Part shown: positions 42,263 through 50,606 of the stretch, piece after piece
How the letters are laid out: the number at the start of each line of letters is the position of its first letter
Numbering within the stretch: position 1 is the stretch's first letter
From: a virus
Virus record (IMG/VR): IMGVR_UViG_3300023184_000038
Span: 79,666 to 143,665 of that record
Length of the DNA stretch: 64,000 nt
Strand: one strand, 5' to 3'
Notes under the pieces: model-generated
Databases searched by the model: none
The model's input: the letters and a program-made list of their open reading frames with translations, nothing else
Told to the model about the DNA's origin: nothing
Program-made: the position numbers and the translations under genes

Positions 42263-43468
42263 ATGACCACAGAACTTAAATTAAGCCATTGCTCTTTTTG
42301 CGGTAGCCACAAAGATAAAGTAAAGAAATTAATAGTAAGTGAGGATGTTGCTATTTGTAGTGATTGTATTGACTTGTGCAATCAATTAATGATAGATGAT
42401 ATTACTGAAAAAATGCCCGAAATTAAATCAGAATATCAGTATGATCCTATTACTATAAAAGAATATTTAGATGAACATATTATAGGGCAAAAAAATGCTA
42501 AAGTGGTATTAAGTGTAGCAATCGCCAATCATTATAAACGCATACGAAGCCCTTCACCTGATTTAGAAATTCAAAAAGGAAATGTATTGTTAATTGGACC
42601 AACTGGTTCAGGTAAAACATTGTTGGCTAAAACAGTAGCAAAGTATCTTAAAGTTCCATTTGTAGTAGCCGATGCAACTAGTTTAACTGAAGCCGGATAT
42701 GTTGGAGATGATGTAGAAAGTATGATTTCTATGTTGTTGAACTCTGCTGGTGGCGATGTAAAACTTGCAGAACAAGGAATTGTATTTATTGATGAAATTG
42801 ATAAAATTGCTAGAAAAAGCGAAAGTACTAGTATTACCCGAGATGTGTCCGGTGAGGGAGTGCAACAAGCATTGCTGAAAATGGTAGAAGGTACTATTTG
42901 CCGTATACCCGCAGGTGGTGGGAGAAAAGCACCAAACGGTGATATGATTGAAGTTAATACAAAAAATATTTTATTTATAGGCGGCGGAGCGTTTGTTGGA
43001 TTAAAGGAAATCATCAATAATAGATTGAATGGAACCAGTATTGGGTTTGGTGCTGACATTAAAGATAAGCAAAAAGAAAGCGAGTTACATTTAGTATCAC
43101 CTGATGATTTAACTAGTTTTGGAATGATTCCGGAATTTATCGGTAGATTTACCACAACGGTAAGTGTGGCAAATCTAACTAAAGCCGAATTAATTAAAGT
43201 TTTAACTAGTGTAAAAAACAATTATATTGACCAATACAAGTATTTGTTAAGTATTGATGGTATTGAATTGAACTTTACCAATGATGCATTAGGACAATTG
43301 GCTGAAAATACGCTTAAATTGAATACAGGGGCACGAGGGTTACATACTGAAATAGAAAAGGTATTAATGCATCATATGTACAATACTAAACAATACCGCA
43401 GTGATAAAATTACTACATTAGAAATCACTCAGGAACAGGTATTAGAACCCAAAGTAGTTAACGGTTAA
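42263..43468 (+). CDS. clpX: ClpX, AAA+ unfoldase of the ClpXP protease
   Basis: Unfolds tagged substrates and feeds ClpP. 401 aa, close to bacterial ClpX (424). The N-terminal zinc domain has Cys10, Cys13, Cys32 and Cys35. Walker A GPTGSGKT (about 112-119), Walker B VFIDEIDK (about 173-180), the RDVSGEGVQQALLK segment and the C-terminal small domain are complete. The ClpP-binding IGF loop is present (SIGFGADI, about 259). So it should couple to a ClpP, including the phage one at 50019. An apparently full, functional ClpX in a phage is unusual. Confidence 0.96.
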   Translation: MTTELKLSHCSFCGSHKDKVKKLIVSEDVAICSDCIDLCNQLMIDDITEKMPEIKSEYQYDPITIKEYLDEHIIGQKNAKVVLSVAIANHYKRIRSPSPDLEIQKGNVLLIGPTGSGKTLLAKTVAKYLKVPFVVADATSLTEAGYVGDDVESMISMLLNSAGGDVKLAEQGIVFIDEIDKIARKSESTSITRDVSGEGVQQALLKMVEGTICRIPAGGGRKAPNGDMIEVNTKNILFIGGGAFVGLKEIINNRLNGTSIGFGADIKDKQKESELHLVSPDDLTSFGMIPEFIGRFTTTVSVANLTKAELIKVLTSVKNNYIDQYKYLLSIDGIELNFTNDALGQLAENTLKLNTGARGLHTEIEKVLMHHMYNTKQYRSDKITTLEITQEQVLEPKVVNG

Positions 43469-43502
43469 CCAAAATAATATATTTGTTAATATTTTCCTGT
43501 TA

Positions 43503-43544
43503 GAATAAATACATATTGTAATACGCCGATGGTCGGGTATTACA
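43503..43544 (+). promoter_or_regulatory. dnaK leader: late-type promoter plus structured hairpin
   Basis: AATAAATA (43504-43511) then a stem-loop: 8-bp outer helix (43517-43524 with 43537-43544), one bulged G at 43525, 4-bp inner helix CCGA/TCGG and loop TGG. The inner part is shared with the hsp20 leader while the outer helix has other bases. Confidence 0.7.
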
Positions 43545-43576
43545 TAAAATCATCTTGCTTAATAAAGGAGAAAACG

Positions 43577-45451
43577 ATGAGCAAAGTTATAGGTATCGAT
43601 TTAGGTACAACAAATTCATGTGTAGCAATAATTGAAAATGGCGCTACAAAAATAATTGAAAATTCTGAAGGAAACCGTACTACACCAAGTATAGTAGCAT
43701 ATGCCAATGGTGAGATTTTAGTAGGAGCTTCCGCAAAAAGACAAGCGGTAACTAATCCCAAAAATACTATCTATGCTAGTAAACGACTAATTGGTCGTAA
43801 ATTTAAAGAAGATGCTGTTCAAAAAGATATCAATTTAATGCCCTACAAAATTGTTGCGGCAGATAATGGTGATGCTTGGGTAGAAGTCAATGACGATAAA
43901 TTGGCTCCGCCTCAAATCTCAGCAGAGGTTCTTCGTAAAATGAAAAAAACGGCTGAGGATTATTTGGGTGAAACAGTAACTCAAGCCGTTATCACTGTTC
44001 CAGCATACTTTAATGATAGTCAACGACAAGCAACTAAAGACGCAGGAAAAATTGCAGGACTAGAGGTGCTACGAATTATCAATGAACCAACTGCGGCAGC
44101 ACTAGCCTACGGTATGGATAAAGAAGATAAACGTGACCGCAAAATTGCAGTTTATGATTTAGGTGGTGGTACATTTGACGTAAGCATTATTGAAATTGCT
44201 AATGTAGATAATGATAAACAAATTGAGGTTCTCTCAACTAACGGTGATACCTTCTTAGGCGGTGAAGATTTTGACCAGCGTATTATGGATTATCTAGTAG
44301 ATGAATTCAAGAAAGATACTGGGGTCGACCTGAAAAAAGATGTATTAGCATTACAACGATTAAAAGAAGCGGCTGAAAAAGCCAAAATAGAATTATCTAG
44401 TTCGGTACAAACTGATGTTAATTTGCCATATATTACAGCAGATGCTAGTGGACCTAAGCATATGAATGTAAAACTTACTAGAAGTAAATTAGAACAACTA
44501 GTAGAAGAATTAATTCAACGCAGTATTGGTCCGTGCAAAATTGCAATGGCTGATGCAAAGGTTACCACAACTGATATTGATGAAGTTATTTTGGTTGGTG
44601 GTATGACTCGTATGCCAAAAGTACAAGAAGTTGTTGAAAAATTGTTTGGAAAAGCTCCTCGTAAAGATGTTAATCCAGATGAGGCTGTAGCCGCTGGCGC
44701 TGCTATTCAAGGTGATGTATTGGGAGGAGGAAGGACTGATGTTTTACTATTAGATGTTACTCCGTTAAGTTTGGGCATTGAAACTATGGGCGGAATTATG
44801 TCTAAATTAATTCAAAAAAATACTACTATTCCCACAAAGGCATCACAAACATTTTCAACTGCTGAAGATAATCAACCGGCCGTTACTGTTAAAGCATTTC
44901 AAGGAGAACGTGAGTTAGTTCAACACAATAAATTATTGGGAGAGTTTAATTTAGAAGGTATTGCACCAGCTAGACGCGGCCAACCCCAAATTGAAATTGC
45001 GTTTGATATTGATGCTAATGGTATTATGCATGTAAGTGCTAAAGATAAAAACACCGGTAAAGAAAACAAAATCACTATTAAATCTAATAGCGGGTTAAGT
45101 GAAGCCGAGATTCAAACCATGATCAAAGATGCGGAACTCAACGCTGAAGAAGACAAAAAACAACGTGAATTGATTGAGGCACGTAATAACGCTGAGTCAT
45201 CATTACACCAAGTTAAAGAAGATATAGACAAATACAGCGAATTGATTAGTCCTGAAGAAAAAACCAACATTGATGATACTGTGCAGGCTATTAAAGATGC
45301 TATCACGGGAACAGATGTTAAAATTATCACTGATAGTATTCCTAAATTATATGAGGCAATGAAGCCGCTTATTGCTAAAAAACATGAGGCTGAAGAAAAA
45401 TCTAAAAATAAAGAAGATACTACAGTAGTTGATGCTGAAATTGTATCATAA
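43577..45451 (+). CDS. dnaK: DnaK, Hsp70 chaperone
   Basis: ATP-driven chaperone. 624 aa from ATG 43577 ([14 protein letters not shown]), with an AAAGGAG ribosome site; an ATG at 43529 would add 16 residues, part of which lies in the leader hairpin. Phosphate-1 loop GIDLGTTNS, phosphate-2 loop [11 protein letters not shown], adenosine motif [10 protein letters not shown], the [15 protein letters not shown] substrate-domain start and a VVDAEIVS C-terminus are all intact. Near full length. Betaproteobacterial in character. No dnaJ or grpE in the window, so host co-chaperones are probably used. Confidence 0.97.
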   Translation: MSKVIGIDLGTTNSCVAIIENGATKIIENSEGNRTTPSIVAYANGEILVGASAKRQAVTNPKNTIYASKRLIGRKFKEDAVQKDINLMPYKIVAADNGDAWVEVNDDKLAPPQISAEVLRKMKKTAEDYLGETVTQAVITVPAYFNDSQRQATKDAGKIAGLEVLRIINEPTAAALAYGMDKEDKRDRKIAVYDLGGGTFDVSIIEIANVDNDKQIEVLSTNGDTFLGGEDFDQRIMDYLVDEFKKDTGVDLKKDVLALQRLKEAAEKAKIELSSSVQTDVNLPYITADASGPKHMNVKLTRSKLEQLVEELIQRSIGPCKIAMADAKVTTTDIDEVILVGGMTRMPKVQEVVEKLFGKAPRKDVNPDEAVAAGAAIQGDVLGGGRTDVLLLDVTPLSLGIETMGGIMSKLIQKNTTIPTKASQTFSTAEDNQPAVTVKAFQGERELVQHNKLLGEFNLEGIAPARRGQPQIEIAFDIDANGIMHVSAKDKNTGKENKITIKSNSGLSEAEIQTMIKDAELNAEEDKKQRELIEARNNAESSLHQVKEDIDKYSELISPEEKTNIDDTVQAIKDAITGTDVKIITDSIPKLYEAMKPLIAKKHEAEEKSKNKEDTTVVDAEIVS

Positions 45452-45471
45452 TATATTGCATAATATACTAT

Positions 45472-45509
45472 GATAAATATGTGTGAGTGCCGATAGTCGG
45501 GCTCACACA
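45472..45509 (+). promoter_or_regulatory. hsp20 leader: late-type promoter plus structured hairpin
   Basis: GATAAATA (45472-45479) followed by an 8-bp outer helix (45480-45487 with 45502-45509), a T-G wobble pair (45488/45501), a bulged G at 45489, inner helix CCGA/TCGG and loop TAG. Same architecture as the dnaK leader. Confidence 0.7.
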
Positions 45510-45537
45510 GTCATATTTGCTTATAAGGAGAAATAAA

Positions 45538-45999
45538 ATGACAAAAACTTTAACCCTTCGTTCCGCTGATATTCCAGCATTTCACAAATTTGGTATCGGT
45601 TTCGATAACATGTTTGACGAACTATTGCGAGTAAATGCTCAACAATCAAACAATAATTATCCACCGTACAACATTGTGCAAATCAATGAGGACGAATTTA
45701 TGATTAGTATTGCTGTTGCAGGATTCGGGCACGATAATCTAACAGTTACTAAGGAAAAAAACTTCTTAATAATTGACGGTGCACATAGTACCGACACTGT
45801 TAATACCAACACTATTAACTATCTACATAGAGGTATCAGTGAAAGAAATTTCCGTAGGGAATTTCAATTAGCCGATCATGTGGAAATTACTAATGCTCAT
45901 TTAGAGTTAGGCATACTTAATCTTTATCTAAAACGTGAAGTTCCCGAGGCACAAAAGCCCAGGAATATACAAATTACAGTTGCCGGCCCTACGTTATAG
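45538..45999 (+). CDS. ibpA: IbpA-like small heat-shock protein (Hsp20)
   Basis: Holdase that binds unfolding proteins. 153 aa from ATG 45538 (AAGGAG upstream); an ATG at 45487 overlaps the leader hairpin. The alpha-crystallin domain starts at YPPYNIVQINEDEFMISIAVAGF (in two parts, about residues 40-62), with YLHRGISERNFRREF typical of IbpA/IbpB, and the conserved GxL segment near the end is replaced by GILNL. It pairs with dnaK both in position and in leader design. Confidence 0.93.
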   Translation: MTKTLTLRSADIPAFHKFGIGFDNMFDELLRVNAQQSNNNYPPYNIVQINEDEFMISIAVAGFGHDNLTVTKEKNFLIIDGAHSTDTVNTNTINYLHRGISERNFRREFQLADHVEITNAHLELGILNLYLKREVPEAQKPRNIQITVAGPTL

Positions 46000-46046
46000 T
46001 AGTTGGATCGTCTGTACAGTATTCAAATAAGACTAACCAAAACTAT

Positions 46047-46074
46047 TTGCATAATGAAATAAATACTGTATAAT
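46047..46074 (+). promoter_or_regulatory. Promoter upstream of clpS
   Basis: TTGCAT (46047-46052) and TATAAT (46069-46074), 16 bp apart. An AAATAAATA stretch lies between. The first hairpin of the leader begins directly after the -10. Confidence 0.55.
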
Positions 46075-46101
46075 AGCAGTGTGCAATAACTGCACATTGC
46101 T
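46075..46101 (+). other. Start-site stem-loop in clpS leader
   Basis: 11-bp helix (46075-46085 with 46091-46101, one G-U pair), loop ATAAC. It sits where the transcript should begin. Confidence 0.65.
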
Positions 46102-46142
46102 ATAAATTACAACTGGTAACTAAATAGTATAATAGAGAGGAA

Positions 46143-46162
46143 ATGTACAACATGTTGTACAT
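46143..46162. repeat. 20-nt perfect palindrome in clpS leader
   Basis: ATGTACAACATGTTGTACAT equals its own reverse complement. As DNA it could be a dimeric repressor site; as RNA a long hairpin before the clpS ribosome site (AAAGGGA). Confidence 0.7.
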
Positions 46163-46181
46163 AATTTAAAAAGGGAAATAC

Positions 46182-46490
46182 ATGTCTAATATAGAAACTA
46201 AAGTAAAAATCAAACCAAATCTTGGATTGCAGGAACCGCCCTTATTCAAAATAATTTACATTAACGATGAAGTAACTAGTATGGAATTTGTAGTAACATC
46301 CTTGATTGATTATTTTAGTTATAATACAGATACTGCTGCTGTTATAACTAAAAGCATACATGATCAGGGTAGTGCAGTTGTTGCTATTTTACCGTATGAA
46401 ATAGCAGAACAAAAGGGAATAGAAGTTACATTAAATGCTAGACAAAATGGATTTCCATTACAAATTAAAGTAGAATCTGACGCTAATTAA
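46182..46490 (+). CDS. clpS: ClpS, N-end rule adaptor
   Basis: Delivers N-degron substrates to ClpAP in bacteria. 102 aa, normal length. The pocket residues are recognisable: FKIIYINDEVTSMEF carries Asn28, Asp29 (the third acidic residue is Glu30) and Met34, and the later SIHDQG has the His60 of the substrate pocket. No clpA is visible, so it may act with host ClpA or redirect host N-end-rule degradation. Tail-to-tail with the minus-strand gene, overlapping by 4 nt. Confidence 0.92.
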   Translation: MSNIETKVKIKPNLGLQEPPLFKIIYINDEVTSMEFVVTSLIDYFSYNTDTAAVITKSIHDQGSAVVAILPYEIAEQKGIEVTLNARQNGFPLQIKVESDAN

Positions 46491-47185
46491 AAATTTATTT
46501 CAACTCGTTTAGCCCAATAGGGATTGCGTTTGAAATAAGAATTATTAATATAGTTGATACCATTAAAATTGGTATCAACTATTTTTCCATAAGTACCGTA
46601 TATCCAACTAACAACTTTTTTTTCAGTATCACTACCTAATACAAGATTTAATGGTAGTTGATTTTTAATAAAGCCCGGTTCTTCACCAAAATATAGTTCA
46701 ATTCCGGGCACTGAGTTAGTAACTATTATGATACGTTTAACATCAACATGTCTTTGTAATTTTTCAATTGAATTTTTTAGATAGGTTATGTCCTCATATC
46801 CTAAAAATTCAAGTTCAGCAGTAGTTTTTAAATCAGTATTGTTTGTAGTATTATACTGTCCAGTTGCTCCGATAATAGCAACCCCGTCGATTATAGCCAC
46901 ATTGTGGTACAATATAGCAGTTTTTGCAACATGCCGGCACATTGAAGAAAGTTTAGCAGTTCTTTCTGCCATATCTTCTACATCTTTATATTCCAATGTA
47001 CCGGGAATATAGAATATACCCTGATAAAATCTACTTAAATGTACTAGAGTTTGATATATTGTTCGTAGATCGTCACTTATGTTTCCAGCCACAATACAAT
47101 ATAAACTAGTGGCTTTGTTTTCCCAGTTAAACGTTTCCTCTGGCAAAAGATTTAAATCACTAATTACATCAAACCCTATATTCAT
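46487..47185 (-). CDS. Degenerate metallophosphoesterase-fold protein (probably inactive)
   Basis: 232 aa. Its layout follows the metallophosphoesterase fold: VISDLNL where DxH is expected, VAGNISD where GD is expected, IPGTLEY in place of GNHE, TNSVPG in place of GHxxP, and LGSDTEK in place of GHxH. Only the first Asp (Asp10) of the metal ligands survives. So it is probably a non-catalytic relative of the intact enzyme at 55814, kept as a structural or binding protein. I recall similar dead versions in related phages. Confidence 0.7.
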   Translation of the reverse strand: MNIGFDVISDLNLLPEETFNWENKATSLYCIVAGNISDDLRTIYQTLVHLSRFYQGIFYIPGTLEYKDVEDMAERTAKLSSMCRHVAKTAILYHNVAIIDGVAIIGATGQYNTTNNTDLKTTAELEFLGYEDITYLKNSIEKLQRHVDVKRIIIVTNSVPGIELYFGEEPGFIKNQLPLNLVLGSDTEKKVVSWIYGTYGKIVDTNFNGINYINNSYFKRNPYWAKRVEINF

Positions 47186-47191
47186 ATAGAA

Positions 47192-47617
47192 TTATTTAGT
47201 AACTTTTTTAACCCTAGGTTGTTTGAGTGCTATAACATTAGAGGTTGTTGTTTTAGATGTTTTTGCCGGAGTTGCTGCAACTGCCGGTTTAACCACTTTA
47301 GTTTTAGCTTTAGCAATTTTCTTCTCTGAGGAATCAACTATACCGTCTTTATTCAAGTCTAACTTTTCTACCCAAACTGCTTTTTCTTCGGAAGAAACAA
47401 CCCCATCTTTATTTAAATCTCGGGTATCTTTAGTGTTTACCATTTCAGTAACAACTGGTTTAGTTTCTACAACTGCGGGAATAACGGGTTCTACTATTGG
47501 TGGTTCTATTTTATAAGGGACACTAAAATTCATATTAGATGTTTCTTCCTTCTTTTCTCTGAAGAAAAACCACCATACTAATACTGCTACCACCAAAACT
47601 GCTACAATAATTTCCAT
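47192..47617 (-). CDS. Membrane-anchored EF-hand (dockerin-like) protein
   Basis: 141 aa from ATG 47617, which has a GGAG ribosome site; an ATG at 47635 gives 6 more residues. One N-terminal membrane helix (3-19), then a Pro/Val-rich linker, then two 12-residue calcium loops: D67 to E78 and D87 to E98, both of the form DLNKDG[VI]V...E. The last 40 residues are Lys/Ala/Thr-rich. It should bind Ca2+ just outside the membrane. Follows the degenerate phosphoesterase in an operon. Confidence 0.8.
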   Translation of the reverse strand: MEIIVAVLVVAVLVWWFFFREKKEETSNMNFSVPYKIEPPIVEPVIPAVVETKPVVTEMVNTKDTRDLNKDGVVSSEEKAVWVEKLDLNKDGIVDSSEKKIAKAKTKVVKPAVAATPAKTSKTTTSNVIALKQPRVKKVTK

Positions 47618-47694
47618 TTTTAATCTCCTAAACATCTATTTAATATCGGGAAAAAGATTGTATTTTTTTTAATTTATGTGAGCATAAATAGAGT

Positions 47695-49215
47695 ATGCGT
47701 GATATACTTAATATTTTAGAAACACTAGTTACCGAGGGGTCTATTTTATCTGCCGGTGAAATTGCCAAATACCCTGCACGGTTTAATAAATTTATACAAA
47801 ATATAACAGATGGTAGACCTTTTTATACCACTGACGGGGAAGAAGTCATAATCAATCCAAATGAAGCTACTAGATTTTTAGAGTTACATAATGACCCAGA
47901 TGGGTCTAAATTTAAGGGCGCTCTTAAGGCAATAGTAGATGATGGTAGAGAATTGCCTCTTAGTAAATTTGTAAAAACTAAAGAATTTGGGGGTGAGGGT
48001 TTAACTGGCCAAGCCGGAGAAATTGCAGGCAAAGAATCTGCACAATTAAAACCAAAACAAATAGGCATTACCGGACAAAATATTCCGTCGTATGAATTCG
48101 GAAACATGATTGTAAATAATACCATATTACAAAGTACTCCGCAAGGACAGGCTGTTATTCAAATGGCATATAGTATTATGGCTGATGAAGATCCAGTAAT
48201 ACCCGAAGAATTTAGAACAAAAGATAATGTCAAAATTCTTAAAGCAATAGTTGATTATGCAGGCGAGTATTTGGGAGTATTAGCATTGTTGTATAATAAA
48301 ACTCGTTTTCCTAAAAAGCAAGACTTTTTAACTTGGTTGGGAGGCACGGTAGATGATTTTGTATTAAATTTTCCTGAGGATGAAAATAATAATTTAGCTG
48401 ATAGCTTTGCTGCGATATCAAATCCAACAACTAGCCATAGTATTAATATATCAAGTAAAGGTACAGGTGGGGGTGCCGCCCCGGCAATATCAGGCCTTAA
48501 AATTCCTGACCACATTAGAGATAATCCAAAATTAGCAGGTGCATTAGAATTTATTGATTTATGTAAGGAAGAAGGAACTATGTCAGTTGCCTTTAAGGGA
48601 ATGAATTTAGTACATAAATATGCTCCAAAAGCAATTCCAAAAGAATTTCGCAAATATTTACCATGGTCACAATCAGCTATGCAAGTGATTTTTAATAATT
48701 ATAAAACTTTTAAAAAACCCGGATATATTCCGTTACTAAAATATTATCCATTATGGGAAAACACAAGATTTACAAGTGATGCAAGTGATGCAGGTAAACT
48801 TACATATGTAGTTAATAAAGCAGTACTAACTGCTATGAATGAAAATAAAGCCATGCCTGAATTTGAACAGGCAATTATGGAAATTTTAGATATGAATTTT
48901 ATACAACAATATACTGATTATCAAGGAAATAAATCCGGTATTATTAAATTTTCAACACAATGGCCTGCTAAATTAGATGGTCATATAACAGTAGAAGCTA
49001 AAATGTCGGCAGGTAGTCCAACCTCAGGGGGATTTAGTTTTAAATTAAGTAGAACTACGGCAAAATCTGATTACGGAGATGAAGAGCAGGGATCCGAATC
49101 GGAAGACGATGTAGTTGGTGGAATGCCTTTGGGAGGGTTGTCTGCTGCTGCTTCAAATATCGTTAATCCATCAAATAAGAAAAAAGAAATCGGAACACGT
49201 ACTAAACGAAAATAG
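47695..49215 (+). CDS. Large unknown protein, candidate packaged or structural protein
   Basis: 506 aa. Starts MRDILNILETLVTEG, which has the same helical, Ile/Leu/Glu character as the MKIN leaders, with LVTE as a possible cut site. Gly/Ala-rich linker around 260-275, then a globular C-terminal half with QWPAKLDGHITVEAKM, a pattern I recall from other T4-like phages. The ATAAATA box ends only 4 nt before the ATG, so it may be a leaderless late gene or chance. Confidence 0.7.
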   Translation: MRDILNILETLVTEGSILSAGEIAKYPARFNKFIQNITDGRPFYTTDGEEVIINPNEATRFLELHNDPDGSKFKGALKAIVDDGRELPLSKFVKTKEFGGEGLTGQAGEIAGKESAQLKPKQIGITGQNIPSYEFGNMIVNNTILQSTPQGQAVIQMAYSIMADEDPVIPEEFRTKDNVKILKAIVDYAGEYLGVLALLYNKTRFPKKQDFLTWLGGTVDDFVLNFPEDENNNLADSFAAISNPTTSHSINISSKGTGGGAAPAISGLKIPDHIRDNPKLAGALEFIDLCKEEGTMSVAFKGMNLVHKYAPKAIPKEFRKYLPWSQSAMQVIFNNYKTFKKPGYIPLLKYYPLWENTRFTSDASDAGKLTYVVNKAVLTAMNENKAMPEFEQAIMEILDMNFIQQYTDYQGNKSGIIKFSTQWPAKLDGHITVEAKMSAGSPTSGGFSFKLSRTTAKSDYGDEEQGSESEDDVVGGMPLGGLSAAASNIVNPSNKKKEIGTRTKRK

Positions 49216-49224
49216 GAGAAAAGT

Positions 49225-49956
49225 GTGGCAATACGTAGAGCAAAATTTGATTGGTCATCAATAACTCGCTACGAACTTGTAAACTACTTTTGGTCTCTTT
49301 CACCAAAAATAACAAATATACCGTTATCAACTACAAAATTTCATAGTATATTAAGAAATCATATTCAAAAATCTTTTCCAATTAAAATCAAAAAACTTAA
49401 AGACAATAAAGTTAATACTGATTTAGTTTGGATTGGAGGAACTTATTATAGTGATTTGGATAAAACTAAAAAAAATTCAATTGAATTAGTCATTGTATAT
49501 AATACTTTAGATAAAATTAATATTCCGGCAAGACGATATCATCGTACTTGTATTGGTTTAGCAAACACAGTGATGCATGAATTAATTCATATGCGTCAAT
49601 ATCGCCGTAGAAAATTTAAAGTTCTTCCCGATTATGCCAGCAATGCTGATAAAACAGAACAACGTGAAGAACAATCTTATTTGGGAAACAGTGATGAAAT
49701 AGATGCATATAGTTATAACATAGCATGTGAATTAATGGATAAATTTAAATACGATACTGCTAAAGTTGTAAATTATTTAAACGAAGATCAAAAAAAAACA
49801 CAAAGAAAACATAATAGTTGGAGAATGTATCTTAAGGCATTTAATCATGACCATGAACATGTTATTATTAAACGAGTTAAAAAGAAAGTGGTTCGTTATC
49901 TTCCATATGCTGTATCCGGTAAACCCTATAAAAACAAAGATTGGATTAGTATATAA
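49225..49956 (+). CDS. HExxH zinc metallopeptidase-like protein
   Basis: 243 aa with a GTG start and a GGAGAAA ribosome site. HELIH at about residues 118-122 (zinc ligands and catalytic Glu), and NSDEIDAYSYN about 35 residues later may give the third ligand. The rest is basic, with a Lys/Arg C-terminus. It resembles phage-encoded peptidases of unknown target. Follows the 506-aa gene by 9 nt, so it may process it. Confidence 0.75.
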   Translation: MAIRRAKFDWSSITRYELVNYFWSLSPKITNIPLSTTKFHSILRNHIQKSFPIKIKKLKDNKVNTDLVWIGGTYYSDLDKTKKNSIELVIVYNTLDKINIPARRYHRTCIGLANTVMHELIHMRQYRRRKFKVLPDYASNADKTEQREEQSYLGNSDEIDAYSYNIACELMDKFKYDTAKVVNYLNEDQKKTQRKHNSWRMYLKAFNHDHEHVIIKRVKKKVVRYLPYAVSGKPYKNKDWISI

Positions 49957-49966
49957 CCAAAATCGT

Positions 49967-49995
49967 TTGACTTCTAATTGAGATTGCTGTAAAAT
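49967..49995 (+). promoter_or_regulatory. Sigma-70 promoter for clpP
   Basis: TTGACT (49967-49972) and TAAAAT (49990-49995), spacing 17, with AAAGGAA before the ATG at 50019. Confidence 0.65.
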
Positions 49996-50018
49996 AAGAC
50001 TTTATTTAAAGGAATCTT

Positions 50019-50606
50019 ATGTCACTAGTCCCAATGGTGTTAGAACAAACAAGCAAAGGTGAGCGTAGTTACGATATCTACAGCCGCATGTTGCGTGACC
50101 GTGTTATTTTGCTTGAAGGTGAAGTACATGATCAAATGGCAAATCTAGTTGTTGCCCAATTACTTTACTTAGAAAGTGAAGGAGATAAAGATATCTCTAT
50201 CTATATTAATAGTCCCGGAGGTAGTGTAACTGCTGGTATGGCAATTTATGACTGTATTCAATTTATCAAACCTGATGTTATGACTATTGTTATGGGTCAA
50301 GCATGTAGTATGGGTAGTTTACTTGCACAAGCCGGTGCTAAGGGTAAGCGTTATATGTTGCCCAATGCTCGGCACATGATTCATCAGCCTAGTGGCGGCG
50401 CACGTGGTCAAGCTACTGACATGGAAATTCAAGTAAAAGAAATTCTAGCAATGAAAAAGAGTCTTACTCAAATTTATGTTGACCACAATAGTATTGGTAA
50501 AACATATGATGAGTTATCTAAGGATATGGAACGTGATTTCTTTATGAGTGCTACCGAAGCAGTAGCATATGGATTAGCAGATTCTGTACTGAAAAAGCGC
50601 CCATAA
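50019..50606 (+). CDS. clpP: ClpP, serine protease subunit
   Basis: Forms the tetradecameric chamber protease with ClpX or ClpA. 195 aa. Full triad: Ser97 in GQACSMGS, His122 in MIHQPSGG, Asp173 in ERDFF. The oxyanion glycine segment SPGGSV is present. The N-terminal loop [11 protein letters not shown] matches bacterial ClpP, where it contacts ClpX. Its own promoter separates it from clpX by 6.5 kb. TAATG overlap with the radical SAM gene. Confidence 0.97.
   Translation: MSLVPMVLEQTSKGERSYDIYSRMLRDRVILLEGEVHDQMANLVVAQLLYLESEGDKDISIYINSPGGSVTAGMAIYDCIQFIKPDVMTIVMGQACSMGSLLAQAGAKGKRYMLPNARHMIHQPSGGARGQATDMEIQVKEILAMKKSLTQIYVDHNSIGKTYDELSKDMERDFFMSATEAVAYGLADSVLKKRP

Noticed and set aside
42571-43221. 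216-aa minus-strand frame inside clpX
   Set aside because: Antisense to a fully conserved ClpX; composition is that of a reverse-frame shadow.
47823-48653. Minus-strand frames of 100 and 132 aa within the 506-aa gene
   Set aside because: Shadows of a long plus-strand gene; no promoter or ribosome site.
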